From: CAWBAT01 sp046331665
GTDB lineage: Bacteria > Acidobacteriota > Terriglobia > Versatilivoradales > Versatilivoraceae
Assembly (NCBI GenBank): GCA_046331665.1
Contig: JAXLQK010000024.1
Coordinates: 26,487 to 90,486 of the forward strand
Direction: 5' to 3'
Length of the DNA stretch: 64,000 nt
The notes beneath the pieces were generated by a model. That model was not told the DNA's origin, ran no database searches, and saw only the letters and a list, made by a program, of their open reading frames with translations. The position numbers and the translations under genes are program-made. This document shows positions 1-8,363 of the stretch, piece by piece; position 1 is the first letter of the stretch, and the number at the start of each line of letters is the position of its first letter.

Positions 1-2
1 TC

Positions 3-608
3 TGTGAGCGGGGATATGAGGAAACCACCATGCGCGCCATTGCCGAAACCGTGGGTGTCGCGCTGGGCAACACGTATTACTATTTCCGCTCGAAAGAACA
101 GTTGATTCAAGCCTTTTACGGGCGCATTCACGAGGAAATGTTCGAAGCGTGTCGACCGGTGCTGAAGAAGGAGCGGAGGTTGGAGGCCCGATTGGCTGGT
201 GTGATGGAAGCAATGCTGGAAGTCATCGAACCTTACCATCATTTGTCGGGCTTGCTTTTCAAAACGGCAGCCGACCCGCACAGCCCGCTTAACCCCTTCA
301 GCTCAGAATCAGAACGAGTGAAAGAACAGAGCGTTGCTCTTTTCAAACAAGTTGTCCTGGAGGCCAGGGACCGGGTTCCAGCCGACCTGCAGGAAGAATT
401 GCCCACCCTGCTATGGCTGTACCACATGGGAGTCGTCTTGTTCTGGATCCACGATTCCTCGCCTCATCGTCGGCGCACGAAACTGCTGGTGGACCGGACT
501 GTGAAGCTGATGGCGAAGCTCATTGCGTTGGCCAGCTTGCCCCTCATGGGGCCGCTGAGAAAATCGGTGACGCGCTTGTTGACAGAATTGAATGCCAATG
601 AGGTGTAG
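3..608 (+). CDS. TetR/AcrR family transcriptional regulator, 5'-truncated by window edge
   Basis: The open frame runs in from the window edge; residues before the internal Met at position 30 still read as TetR sequence (GYEETT, then MRAIAETVGV and GNTYYYFRSKEQL). The true start therefore lies upstream and only the C-terminal part of the helix-turn-helix is present. The recognition segment GVALGNTYYYFRSKE is the classic TetR signature; the remaining ~150 residues form the helical ligand-binding and dimerisation domain, which is not informative about the effector. Proteins of this family usually repress neighbouring genes. The small membrane protein and the epimerase downstream on the same strand are the obvious candidate targets, but no operator can be identified because the promoter is outside the window. 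Confidence 0.85.
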   Translation, partial: CERGYEETTMRAIAETVGVALGNTYYYFRSKEQLIQAFYGRIHEEMFEACRPVLKKERRLEARLAGVMEAMLEVIEPYHHLSGLLFKTAADPHSPLNPFSSESERVKEQSVALFKQVVLEARDRVPADLQEELPTLLWLYHMGVVLFWIHDSSPHRRRTKLLVDRTVKLMAKLIALASLPLMGPLRKSVTRLLTELNANEV

Positions 609-708
609 CCAAAAGAGGTGAATCTTTGGAATCGGAAACATTTAATGGAACGCGAAGCAGCAGGAATTCAGTCGGACCAAAGGACTGACGCTTCACAAAG
701 GAGACGCG

Positions 709-1050
709 ATGCACATACGAATGGCATTTGCCGGACTCTACATCCCGTTCGTCATCTTCTTGGGCGAACTCATTCATTCCCAGGGAAAGAAAATTTTGCA
801 GCATGCCTTTGGGGACGTGTCTGCAATCTCGAGTGCGATCACCATTCTGTTAAGAATCGGCTGGTATTTGACTTCTTTTGGGTTACTTCTCTGGAATCTG
901 GGAGTCAGAGAAAGCCAAAGCGAAATTGAGAGTTCGGATCTGTTGACTCTAGTAGCGTTCAGGTTGGGTATTGCACTTTTTTTGCTTGGGGTTCTCCATG
1001 GAGCAAGCCTCTTGAGCGTATCCTTATTCCACAGGAAAAATAGCATCTAG
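709..1050 (+). CDS. Small integral membrane protein of unknown function
   Basis: A 113-residue protein with an AAAGGAG ribosome-binding site a few bases before the ATG. Three or four hydrophobic segments are visible (about residues 5-20, 38-62 and 80-104). The C-terminus is short and basic. I recognise no family motif. It sits between the TetR regulator and the TIGR01777-type epimerase on the same strand, so it may belong to one transcription unit with them. A DoxX-like or DUF-type quinone-associated membrane protein is possible from size and topology, but nothing in the sequence proves it. Confidence 0.6.
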   Translation: MHIRMAFAGLYIPFVIFLGELIHSQGKKILQHAFGDVSAISSAITILLRIGWYLTSFGLLLWNLGVRESQSEIESSDLLTLVAFRLGIALFLLGVLHGASLLSVSLFHRKNSI

Positions 1051-1099
1051 CCAGTTGGAGTGTTCCCTTATTCCGGGTTCACCAGGAGGCGACAGTCCA

Positions 1100-2095
1100 A
1101 TGAAAATCGTAATCCCAGGAGGCACGGGCCAAGTCGGTAGATTACTGGCAAGGGCTTTTACTCGAGACCATCACGAAGTTGTCACCCTGGGACGAACCCG
1201 AAAACCCGAGGCGTGGCGAGTCGTGAAATGGGATCCATGCGCAGTCACCAATTGGGCCGGCGAATTAGACGGTGCGGATGTCGTCATCAACCTGGCTGGG
1301 CGCTCGGTCAATTGCCGGTACACGCGCGCCAATCGCGACGAGATTCTGCAATCACGCGTCCACTCGGTGAAGTCAGTGGGGCAGGCAATTGCCGCCACGA
1401 AATGTCCCCCTAAAGTGTGGCTTCAGGCGAGTACAGCGGCGATCTATGCGCATTCCTTAGACAAGGAATACGATGAAGTCACCGGCCGTCTGGGAGGGAA
1501 CGAAACGGGAGCACCCGACACGTGGAAATTCAGCATCGAAGTAGCCACAGCTTGGGAGCGCGGCTTAGACCAGGCAACGACACCGCACACCCGCAAAGTC
1601 AAGCTTCGCTCGGCGATGATCATGAGCCCGGATGCTGACGGGATTTTCGATACACTGTTGGGACTGATTCGCTTAGGCGTTGGCGGAACTGCCGGCAGCG
1701 GGCGCCAATATGTCTCTTGGATTCACGAGTCTGATTTTGTCAGAGCAATTTATCGATTGATCGAAAATGACACTTTTGAAGGTGCGGTTAATCTCGCGTC
1801 TCCAAATCCGCTACCGAACAAGGAATTCATGGCGATCCTGCGCCAAGCCTATGGTTTCCCGTTTGGCTTACCCGCTACCGAGTGGATGCTTTCCCTGGGA
1901 GCTTTATTTCTCAGAACCGAAACGGAACTCATTTTGAAAAGCCGACGTGTCGTGCCGGGACGTTTGCTCAAAGACGGATTCAAGTTTGACTTTCCTGACT
2001 GGGAATCAGCGGCACGAGAACTCTGTGACCGCTATAGAGCAAACCGTAAGCATACATTCCAAAGAGAATTGAAGGTTGATCAGCCTCTTTCCTAA
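1100..2095 (+). CDS. TIGR01777-type NAD(P)-dependent epimerase/SDR-like protein
   Basis: A 331-residue extended SDR. The Rossmann signature GGTGQVGRLLARAF lies at the very N-terminus, followed by the ADVVINLAGRSV segment typical of the YfcH/SDR39U1 group, and the C-terminal end contains the GRLLKDGFKFDFPDW stretch of its DUF1731-like tail. The start at 1100 is preferred over an in-frame codon at 1055 because AGGAGG lies about 10 bases upstream and the Rossmann glycines then begin at the correct distance. The substrate of this family is not known; members are annotated as nucleotide-sugar epimerases only by fold. It is the last gene of the TetR group; a minus-strand gene converges from downstream. 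Confidence 0.85.
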   Translation: MKIVIPGGTGQVGRLLARAFTRDHHEVVTLGRTRKPEAWRVVKWDPCAVTNWAGELDGADVVINLAGRSVNCRYTRANRDEILQSRVHSVKSVGQAIAATKCPPKVWLQASTAAIYAHSLDKEYDEVTGRLGGNETGAPDTWKFSIEVATAWERGLDQATTPHTRKVKLRSAMIMSPDADGIFDTLLGLIRLGVGGTAGSGRQYVSWIHESDFVRAIYRLIENDTFEGAVNLASPNPLPNKEFMAILRQAYGFPFGLPATEWMLSLGALFLRTETELILKSRRVVPGRLLKDGFKFDFPDWESAARELCDRYRANRKHTFQRELKVDQPLS

Positions 2096-2358
2096 TCCAG
2101 CATTGACCGGATTCAAACCTGGATTCTCACCGGGGTCAGTGGACTTGGGGTTGCACTTCTCCTAACATACAACCAGGCTAACGTGTCAAAAGATAAAGTG
2201 ATCTCCTTAAAGAGAACGTGGTTTCAAGGTTGGCACGACCCTTTTTCCACTTAAAAGCGCGACGTTTAGAATCTTCGGATTCATCTAAAGGCATCTTCCT
2301 GCGATCGACCCCATTCATGCCTAGTTGGATCGCCGCCCGTCTTGTAGGTTCTACTGAG

Positions 2359-3414
2359 TTATCCGTTGGAGGCAGTTTTCCCCTGGGAAAAATACTCGAG
2401 GTCGTGCTGGATTGTGAGCGACCAACTGGTATGGCGGTCCATAGCTAGGAAGGACCACGGTATTGCTAGTGGGTAACCCTGAACGGCGGCTAGCTTGAGT
2501 CGATTAAGAACACTCTGACCTGTTCTCGTGAGCTCGGGCCAGATATCGGTGGATGCCGTAGCAAACTCACCGATGATGCACGGATACCTGGCATTGAATG
2601 GATGCCGTTTCAATGTTCTGACTCCGTTGGCGTAATGATGGAATTGGTTAATCTCTGCAGTAATTCTCGATCTGCGAAGTGTGTCGAATGAGGCGAAACC
2701 AATAGTCGATTTCAAGCCAGCTCGTCGGATGCGCGCCTTACCTTCGTTGAGGAATGCTCGCATTGAGGGAGCAGTGATGGGATGGTTTAACTTGTGGTCG
2801 GGGTGCCAGGTATTCGTAATCCACTCCGGCTCATTGATTAGTTCCCATGCATAGATGACCTCGCGATGAGCCTGTGAAACACGCAGTAAGGGGTCCAGCG
2901 CTTGGTCGAGAAACCTCCGGCGTTTGTTCGTATCAGTGATCACGTCGGCACGCCCCTGTTTCACCCAATCAGGATCCGGGATTGTATGGTGCTCGTTTAC
3001 TGGATCCGGCTTGATGATCGGCATGTTGCCGGGCTCGCAGAAGTGAAAGTCGATCAGAACAGGAAGCAATCGGATCGGCCGTGCTGCGTCCCTATTGAAG
3101 TTGACGAATCGAATAAGAAGTTCTTCAAAATGTTCCAGGAATTCCGGGCCGAGCGGTGGCGGATCGAAACGCCATCCTTTTCCTGGCGTCGGATCTGGTC
3201 GCGGTGCATCACCACCAATTCCATAGGTCAGCCCATCTGCAAGAATGAACCAGCGGACCACGCTGATCCCGAGCATGCTGAACAATTGAAGGTGTTGGTC
3301 AATCTGTTCGTACCATGCAGGGCTCGTTTCAGTGCCTCGCCACTGCGGCGGCCCTAAACCAAAGTCCCAGCCATAGTTGACCCAAGGGTAATTTACCCCA
3401 ACTTCCATGCTCAC
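2359..3414 (-). CDS. Clan GH-A glycoside hydrolase-like protein (beta-mannanase/cellulase fold)
   Basis: A 351-residue protein without a signal peptide. The N-terminal GVNYPWVNYGWDFG and the segment on wind-up of the barrel (SMLGISVVRWFILADG) resemble GH5-type TIM barrels. The acid/base candidate is the Glu in YAWELINEPEW (about residue 190) and the nucleophile candidate is the Glu in CIIGEFATAS (about residue 290), matching the NEP and GEF patterns of clan GH-A. It is cytoplasmic or exported by an unrecognised route. It is divergent from the cyclase gene at 3552, so the two share a ~137 bp promoter region. The exact substrate is not deducible; some relatives with this layout are uncharacterised. 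Confidence 0.75.
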   Translation of the reverse strand: MSMEVGVNYPWVNYGWDFGLGPPQWRGTETSPAWYEQIDQHLQLFSMLGISVVRWFILADGLTYGIGGDAPRPDPTPGKGWRFDPPPLGPEFLEHFEELLIRFVNFNRDAARPIRLLPVLIDFHFCEPGNMPIIKPDPVNEHHTIPDPDWVKQGRADVITDTNKRRRFLDQALDPLLRVSQAHREVIYAWELINEPEWITNTWHPDHKLNHPITAPSMRAFLNEGKARIRRAGLKSTIGFASFDTLRRSRITAEINQFHHYANGVRTLKRHPFNARYPCIIGEFATASTDIWPELTRTGQSVLNRLKLAAVQGYPLAIPWSFLAMDRHTSWSLTIQHDLEYFSQGKTASNG

Positions 3415-3551
3415 TCCTGGCAGGTTGATGAAAAACTTGAATTCTCAAAATGCAACTTCTTTCCACGCTATATTAGCAGCAGACTCAGCGTTATACTTGG
3501 TCTTCACTCAATTAATCTTGTTTCGATAATGATTTCAAGAGACCACTTCAA

Positions 3552-4568
3552 ATGAACAAGACCTTCCAGAGAATCAGCTTGGTTGTGATGCTTTTTCTTG
3601 CAATTGTGCAAATCTCTATCCCGAAAGATTCCAAGAGCCCCACGGGGAGTGCCCCCAAACGCCCTCTGACGAAACCGGATATCGATTTGATGATGACACA
3701 ACTTTCGAATTGGGGCCGCTGGGGGGCCCAGGACCAGTTGGGAACCTTGAATTTATTGACGCCGGAACTTCGTCTGCGGGCGACCCGGTTGGCAAAGGAA
3801 GGAAAATCCGTATCACTAGCGCGACCTGTAGAGACTGTACTTGCACCCGACAACCCGGATCCGTTCCTCCATAAAATGATTCTCATCGGAGCCGACAACC
3901 CCGGGCAATTTGCCGCTGATGAATATGCGGTTTCCTTCCATGGCCATGCTCATACCCACCTGGACTCTCTGGGGCATATGTTCTACAACGGGAAAATGTA
4001 TAATGGGGTCCCGCAGGAAACAATCACTGCGGAAGGCTCTGCGAAGATTTCCATCTTGGCTCTTCAATCGGGTATTCTGGCACGTGGTGTCTTAATCGAT
4101 ATTGCCCGTTTGAAAGACGCTCCGTATTTGGAACCCGGCACGGCCATTTATCCGGAGGACCTTGAAGCCTGGGAGAAAAAGGCGCGGATCAAGGTGAAGA
4201 GCGGCGATGTTGTCCTGATTCGCACGGGGCGATGGGCCCGCCGGTCGCGTCAGGGAGCTTGGGACATTGCAAAAGAATCGGCCGGATTGCATGCCGCATG
4301 CGCCGCTTGGCTGAAGCAGCGGGACATTGCCGTATTGGGAAGCGATGATGGCAGTGATGTGGCTCCCTCCGGAATTGAAGGGCTCACCCATCCCATTCAT
4401 CAGTTGATGTTGGTCGCCGCTGGAATTCACATTCTTGACTGCTGCGATCTGGAGGCTCTGAGCCGGGAATGCCAGCAGCGGCAGCGCTGGGAATTCATGT
4501 TTACCGTGGCTCCTTTGGCTGTTCCTGGGGGGACGGGCTCTCCCGTGAATCCTATCGCCACTTTTTGA
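3552..4568 (+). CDS. Exported cyclase-family (kynurenine formamidase-like) hydrolase
   Basis: A 338-residue protein starting with a Lys plus hydrophobic stretch (VVMLFLAIVQISI), read as a signal peptide or membrane anchor. The body carries the cyclase-family metal motif in the form HGHAHTHLDSLGH near residue 130, corresponding to the HxGTHxDxPxH core of KynB-like hydrolases. Such enzymes hydrolyse amide or ester bonds with a divalent metal. Here the Gly-Thr of the motif is replaced by Ala-His-Thr, as in the bacterial branch that is not KynB. The cupin gene follows 26 bp later on the same strand and the two probably form one unit. Substrate unknown. Confidence 0.8.
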   Translation: MNKTFQRISLVVMLFLAIVQISIPKDSKSPTGSAPKRPLTKPDIDLMMTQLSNWGRWGAQDQLGTLNLLTPELRLRATRLAKEGKSVSLARPVETVLAPDNPDPFLHKMILIGADNPGQFAADEYAVSFHGHAHTHLDSLGHMFYNGKMYNGVPQETITAEGSAKISILALQSGILARGVLIDIARLKDAPYLEPGTAIYPEDLEAWEKKARIKVKSGDVVLIRTGRWARRSRQGAWDIAKESAGLHAACAAWLKQRDIAVLGSDDGSDVAPSGIEGLTHPIHQLMLVAAGIHILDCCDLEALSRECQQRQRWEFMFTVAPLAVPGGTGSPVNPIATF

Positions 4569-4594
4569 CATTTATGAAATGAGGTTAAATCCCG

Positions 4595-4960
4595 ATGCCC
4601 TTTATCAATCTTGAATCGATGCCAGCCATTGAAGTGTTGCCAGGAGTCCGCATTCGCGCCCCGCATGGCCAGAACCTGATGCTTTCCTACCTGGAAATGG
4701 AACAAGGGGCCGTCGTCCCGCTTCACTCCCACCCGCATGAGCAGGGAGGAATCCTGCTTCAAGGAAAGATGGAATTGACGATCGGGGATGAAGTTCGAAT
4801 TGTCGAGCCGGGTGCCATGTTCCTGGTTCCCCCCAATGTACTTCACAAAGCGGTTGCCGTCGACGGGCCGCTGGTGGCGCTCGATGAGTTCAGTCCGGTG
4901 AGGGAAGACTACGCAGAGTTATTTAATAAATACATTGGACAATCAGATGCCAAAAGATAG
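4595..4960 (+). CDS. Single-domain cupin protein
   Basis: A 121-residue cupin_2 barrel. Motif 1 is visible as PLHSHPHEQGGILLQGKME (two His, Glu) and motif 2 as PPNVLHKAVA, so the metal ligands His-His-Glu-His are all present. It has no signal peptide. It follows the cyclase-family gene by 26 bp. Small cupins of this type are either metal-dependent isomerases/dioxygenases or ligand sensors; nothing here distinguishes them. Confidence 0.8.
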   Translation: MPFINLESMPAIEVLPGVRIRAPHGQNLMLSYLEMEQGAVVPLHSHPHEQGGILLQGKMELTIGDEVRIVEPGAMFLVPPNVLHKAVAVDGPLVALDEFSPVREDYAELFNKYIGQSDAKR

Positions 4961-5459
4961 CAAGGAAGATTCAGCATCGTCCGGAAAGATTCGGTTCCTG
5001 CCGTCAAACTGACTGATTGCCGCATCGGCTTTGAATGAAGTGGGGTGAAAAGTGGACATGTTCGGGAATTGTGATTCATCGCAGTCATGAATTTTTGATT
5101 CAAAGTATTTTTCAGCCTGCCAGCTCCTTCCTTCTTACCCACAAATCTGGTTGTCCTGCTGGTGCTTTTTCCTCTCGCTCCAGGTAAATTCGCAATAAGA
5201 ATAAGGTTAAATATTCTTGAAGGCCTTTCTCCGTGCTGGTTTCGAGCAGCTTCTTGGTGTAATCTGATAGATAGATGGTTACCTATTAAAGCAACTTCAT
5301 TCAGTTAGAAACAGCTCGCAACACTAGTCGACATCCAAAACCTCTCAAAAGTTCCTCAGCGCCGCTCCCTTGGGGAAGTGTTTCCCAGAATTGCGGAAGC
5401 GCAAAATATAGGAAGAACGAAGTTCAGGATCCAATTTGTCTGACAGATAGGAGGCTTTC
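4961..5459 (+). promoter_or_regulatory. Gene-free stretch upstream of the fermentation block, with an inverted repeat
   Basis: No credible coding sequence is seen in these 499 bases. An inverted repeat AAGAATA-8 nt-TATTCTT lies at 5197-5218, about 240 bases before the porin start, and could be an operator. AGGAGG sits just before the porin ATG. I found no convincing FNR-type TTGAT-N4-ATCAA site, which might have been expected upstream of an anaerobic dicarboxylate operon. The promoter of the block presumably lies here, but I cannot point to its -10 and -35 boxes. Confidence 0.3.
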
Positions 5460-6908
5460 ATGATTCTAAGAACTCCACTCATCCAGATTCGCGCCAAGTG
5501 GATTTCCCTTCTGCTTATAGTCGCTCAGATCTTCATCGCGCAGTCGGCCTGGACGCAATCCCAGGATGCAACAAAGGAAATTCCGGACGTGCAACAATTG
5601 AAAAGCAAACTCTTGCAGTTGGAGCAGGCGATGCAGGATCTCAAAGGCCAGATCGAGAAGGTAGAACAGGCTCAAAAGACTGTTAGTGCCACTCCTCCGG
5701 CAGCTCCTCCTGCCCCTGCCCCTACCGTCGAGACTGCAGCGAAAAAAACTGACAAGCCCGCCTCTGCCCCCAAATCGAAGGCGGAAAATACTCTCCAGTT
5801 CTATGGCTTCGTCATGATGGACTCCGGTTACGACTTCAAGACGAACAATCCGGATTGGTTTGACGTTATTCGTCCGACGAAACTGCCAGCGTATGATGGA
5901 GAGTTTGCCCCCGATGGGAAATTCTACTATGGGGTCCGGCAGACTCGCTTTGGAGTGAAGTCATCGACGGATACCCGATACGGCGATTTAAAGACGATTT
6001 TCGAATTCGAGTTGTTTGGGACCGGCGTCGACGCCGGGCAAACCACTTTTCGCCTGCGCCATGCTTATGGGGAACTAGGTCATTTTGGAGCCGGCCAAAC
6101 TTGGAGTCCCTTTATGGACATCGACGTATTCCCCAACTCCCTGGAGTACTGGGGACCCAACGGGATGGTGTTCTTTCGCAATGTGCAATTTCGCTGGATG
6201 CCCATTAAAAGCGAAAAGGGTCGCATCACCATTGCCATCGAACGGCCCGGAGCCAGCGCCGATCAGGGAATTTATCAGGATCGTATCGAGTTGACGGGAG
6301 TCAGAGGCCAATTCAACATGCCTGACATATCCTGGGATGCCAGGCTGAATAAGGGCTGGGGTTACGTACAGGCCGCGGGCATTTTTCGTAAGATTTCATG
6401 GGTTGATACACTCAAGGATGCGTATGACTTCAGCGGGACTGCCTACGGTTATGGAATCAACCTGACCTCAAATGTTAAGTTTGGCAAAAAGAGCATTGGA
6501 AGATTCGCCTTTGTTTACGGACAAGGCATCGAGAATTACATGAACGATGCGCCAGTCGATGTTGCCATTCAAAACAACTTCAGCGACCCGGTTCGACCGA
6601 TCAAAGGCGTGGCCCTGCCAGTCATGGGTATTGTGTCCTTTGTGGACCACAATTGGAGCCGAAAATTCAGCACCTCACTCGGGTATTCCATGCTCAACGT
6701 TCAGAATTCGAATGGGCAAGAGCCCTCAGCGTTTCATCAGGGTCATTATGCACTCAGTAACCTTCTCTTTTACCCCGTTGAAAATGTCATGCTGGGTGGA
6801 GAATTCCAGTTTGGAAGACGGTTGAATTACCTGGATGGCTTTAATGTAAATGACTATCGAGTCCAATTTTCGTTCCGATATAATTGGTCCAAGACTTTCG
6901 GATATTGA
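5460..6908 (+). CDS. DcaP-like trimeric outer-membrane porin
   Basis: A 482-residue outer-membrane protein. A signal peptide (positive start, SLLLIVAQIFIAQSAWTQ) is followed by a short coiled coil (about residues 40-72, heptads of Leu, Gln and Glu), a Pro/Ala-rich linker and then a beta-barrel beginning at LQFYGFVMMDSGYDF. The chain ends in an aromatic residue (KTFGY), as is usual for barrels inserted by BAM. This order of coiled coil, linker and barrel is the DcaP pattern; DcaP porins admit dicarboxylates and similar anions. Placement directly before a Dcu transporter supports a role in bringing C4-dicarboxylates or acidic amino acids into the periplasm. It starts the long plus-strand block; AGGAGG precedes the ATG. 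Confidence 0.85.
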   Translation: MILRTPLIQIRAKWISLLLIVAQIFIAQSAWTQSQDATKEIPDVQQLKSKLLQLEQAMQDLKGQIEKVEQAQKTVSATPPAAPPAPAPTVETAAKKTDKPASAPKSKAENTLQFYGFVMMDSGYDFKTNNPDWFDVIRPTKLPAYDGEFAPDGKFYYGVRQTRFGVKSSTDTRYGDLKTIFEFELFGTGVDAGQTTFRLRHAYGELGHFGAGQTWSPFMDIDVFPNSLEYWGPNGMVFFRNVQFRWMPIKSEKGRITIAIERPGASADQGIYQDRIELTGVRGQFNMPDISWDARLNKGWGYVQAAGIFRKISWVDTLKDAYDFSGTAYGYGINLTSNVKFGKKSIGRFAFVYGQGIENYMNDAPVDVAIQNNFSDPVRPIKGVALPVMGIVSFVDHNWSRKFSTSLGYSMLNVQNSNGQEPSAFHQGHYALSNLLFYPVENVMLGGEFQFGRRLNYLDGFNVNDYRVQFSFRYNWSKTFGY

Positions 6909-7012
6909 TGAAAAACAGGACGAAGGGACCCAACGGGAAGGTGCGGTAGCACGTCACTTAGAGCCAGCAGATAACATGGATTTCTTTATTGATCCGGCAA
7001 TGAGGTGACCCG

Positions 7013-8350
7013 ATGCTTTTATGGGTAGAATTGGCAGTGCTCCTGGCCTCGATTATTATCGGGGCCCGTTTGGGAGGAATGGCGCTCGGGCCGATGGGTG
7101 GCCTGGGGCTTTTGATCTTTGTCTTTTTATTCCATCTTCCTCCTGGCAGTCCTCCGGGAACCGTCCTGGGAATGATCTTGGCAGTGATTACAGCCCTCTC
7201 GCTTATGCAGGCGGCAGGAGGGCTGGACTATATCATCGAAGTGGCCGAGAGAATTCTGCGCCGGAACCCCGCGCGCATCACCTTCCTTGCTCCGCTAGTC
7301 ACCTATCTTCTAATCCTGGTCTCGGGGACACAACACGTCATTTATGCCCTTCTGCCCGTCATTGCTGAGGTGGCGCGCAAGGCGGGCATTCGCCCTGAAC
7401 GGCCTTTGTCGGTCAGTGTGATTGCTTCGCAGCATGGACTCGTGGCGTCGCCGGTTTCTGCAGCTACCGTTGCCCTCATCAGCGGGCTGGCTGCCTCGAA
7501 GGTCGGACTGCCTCAAATCATGATGATCACCATCCCTTCAACGTTTATCGGGGTTTTGGCTGGGGTGTTGTCCGTGGCGTTCCGGGGCAAGGAATTAGCC
7601 GATGACCCTGAGTATCAACATCGGCTCGCAGAAGGGAAGGTGAGTCCTCCGGCTGTGCGAAAGGAGATGACTGCTAAGGAACGCACAACTGCCATGGCTT
7701 CCTGTGCGGTATTTTTGGCGGCCATCATTGCCGTTGTTCTCATCGGACTTTTTCCGAGTCTTCGACCAATCTATGAGAAAATCGGAGAAGGAGTGACGGA
7801 AACCGGCCAGGTGGAGATGGGCCGGGCGGTCATGATTGTCATGATGGCGGCTGCGGGAGCGATGCTTGTATTGTTGCGCGTCGACTCTGAAAAGGCTGTG
7901 AAGGGAAGCATCATGAAAGGGGGTCTGACTGCCATCATCTGCATCCTGGGTGTGTCATGGATGGGGTCATCCTTCTTCGAAGGAAATCAGACCTTGATTG
8001 TCGCCGTCATTTCCGATCTTGTGAGGGCCCAACCGTGGGTCTACGCAGTTGGCTTATTCACTCTTTCGATCCTTCTTTTCAGCCAGGCCGCGACCATTGT
8101 CACTCTGGTCCCCGTGGCTCTTGCGCTTGGTTTACCTGTGCCTCTCATTGTAGGGGCCTATCCAGCCGTAAACGGTAATTTCTTTCTCCCCACTTACGGC
8201 ACAGTTTTGGCAGCCGTCTCCTTCGACCAATCCGGAACGACAAGGATTGGGAAATACCTGCTCAACCATAGTTTCATGCTCCCAGGGCTGGTCACGACTG
8301 CCACGGCAACCGTGGTGGCTTCTGTATTAGCACAATGGCTTTTAAAGTAA
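7013..8350 (+). CDS. dcuA: Anaerobic C4-dicarboxylate transporter, DcuA/DcuB family
   Basis: A 445-residue inner-membrane protein with about 10-12 hydrophobic segments. It matches the Dcu family from end to end: GARLGG near residue 17, MQAAGGLDYIIEVAERILR near 65, RNPARITFLAP, the loop PEYQHRLAEG, and the C-terminal SQAATIVTLVPVALALGLPVP and GTTRIGKYLLNHSF. In the characterised family these carriers exchange fumarate, aspartate or malate against succinate during anaerobic growth. The GAGGTG ribosome-binding site is 6-7 bases before the ATG. The aspartase gene follows after only 13 bp, the usual dcu-aspA pairing, although here aspartase is predicted to be outside the cytoplasmic membrane. Confidence 0.95.
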   Translation: MLLWVELAVLLASIIIGARLGGMALGPMGGLGLLIFVFLFHLPPGSPPGTVLGMILAVITALSLMQAAGGLDYIIEVAERILRRNPARITFLAPLVTYLLILVSGTQHVIYALLPVIAEVARKAGIRPERPLSVSVIASQHGLVASPVSAATVALISGLAASKVGLPQIMMITIPSTFIGVLAGVLSVAFRGKELADDPEYQHRLAEGKVSPPAVRKEMTAKERTTAMASCAVFLAAIIAVVLIGLFPSLRPIYEKIGEGVTETGQVEMGRAVMIVMMAAAGAMLVLLRVDSEKAVKGSIMKGGLTAIICILGVSWMGSSFFEGNQTLIVAVISDLVRAQPWVYAVGLFTLSILLFSQAATIVTLVPVALALGLPVPLIVGAYPAVNGNFFLPTYGTVLAAVSFDQSGTTRIGKYLLNHSFMLPGLVTTATATVVASVLAQWLLK

Positions 8351-8363
8351 CTTGGAGGTTCGT

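Noticed and set aside
4961..5459. FNR-box before the dicarboxylate block
   Set aside because: No TTGAT-N4-ATCAA-like sequence was found by reading; only an unrelated AAGAATA inverted repeat.
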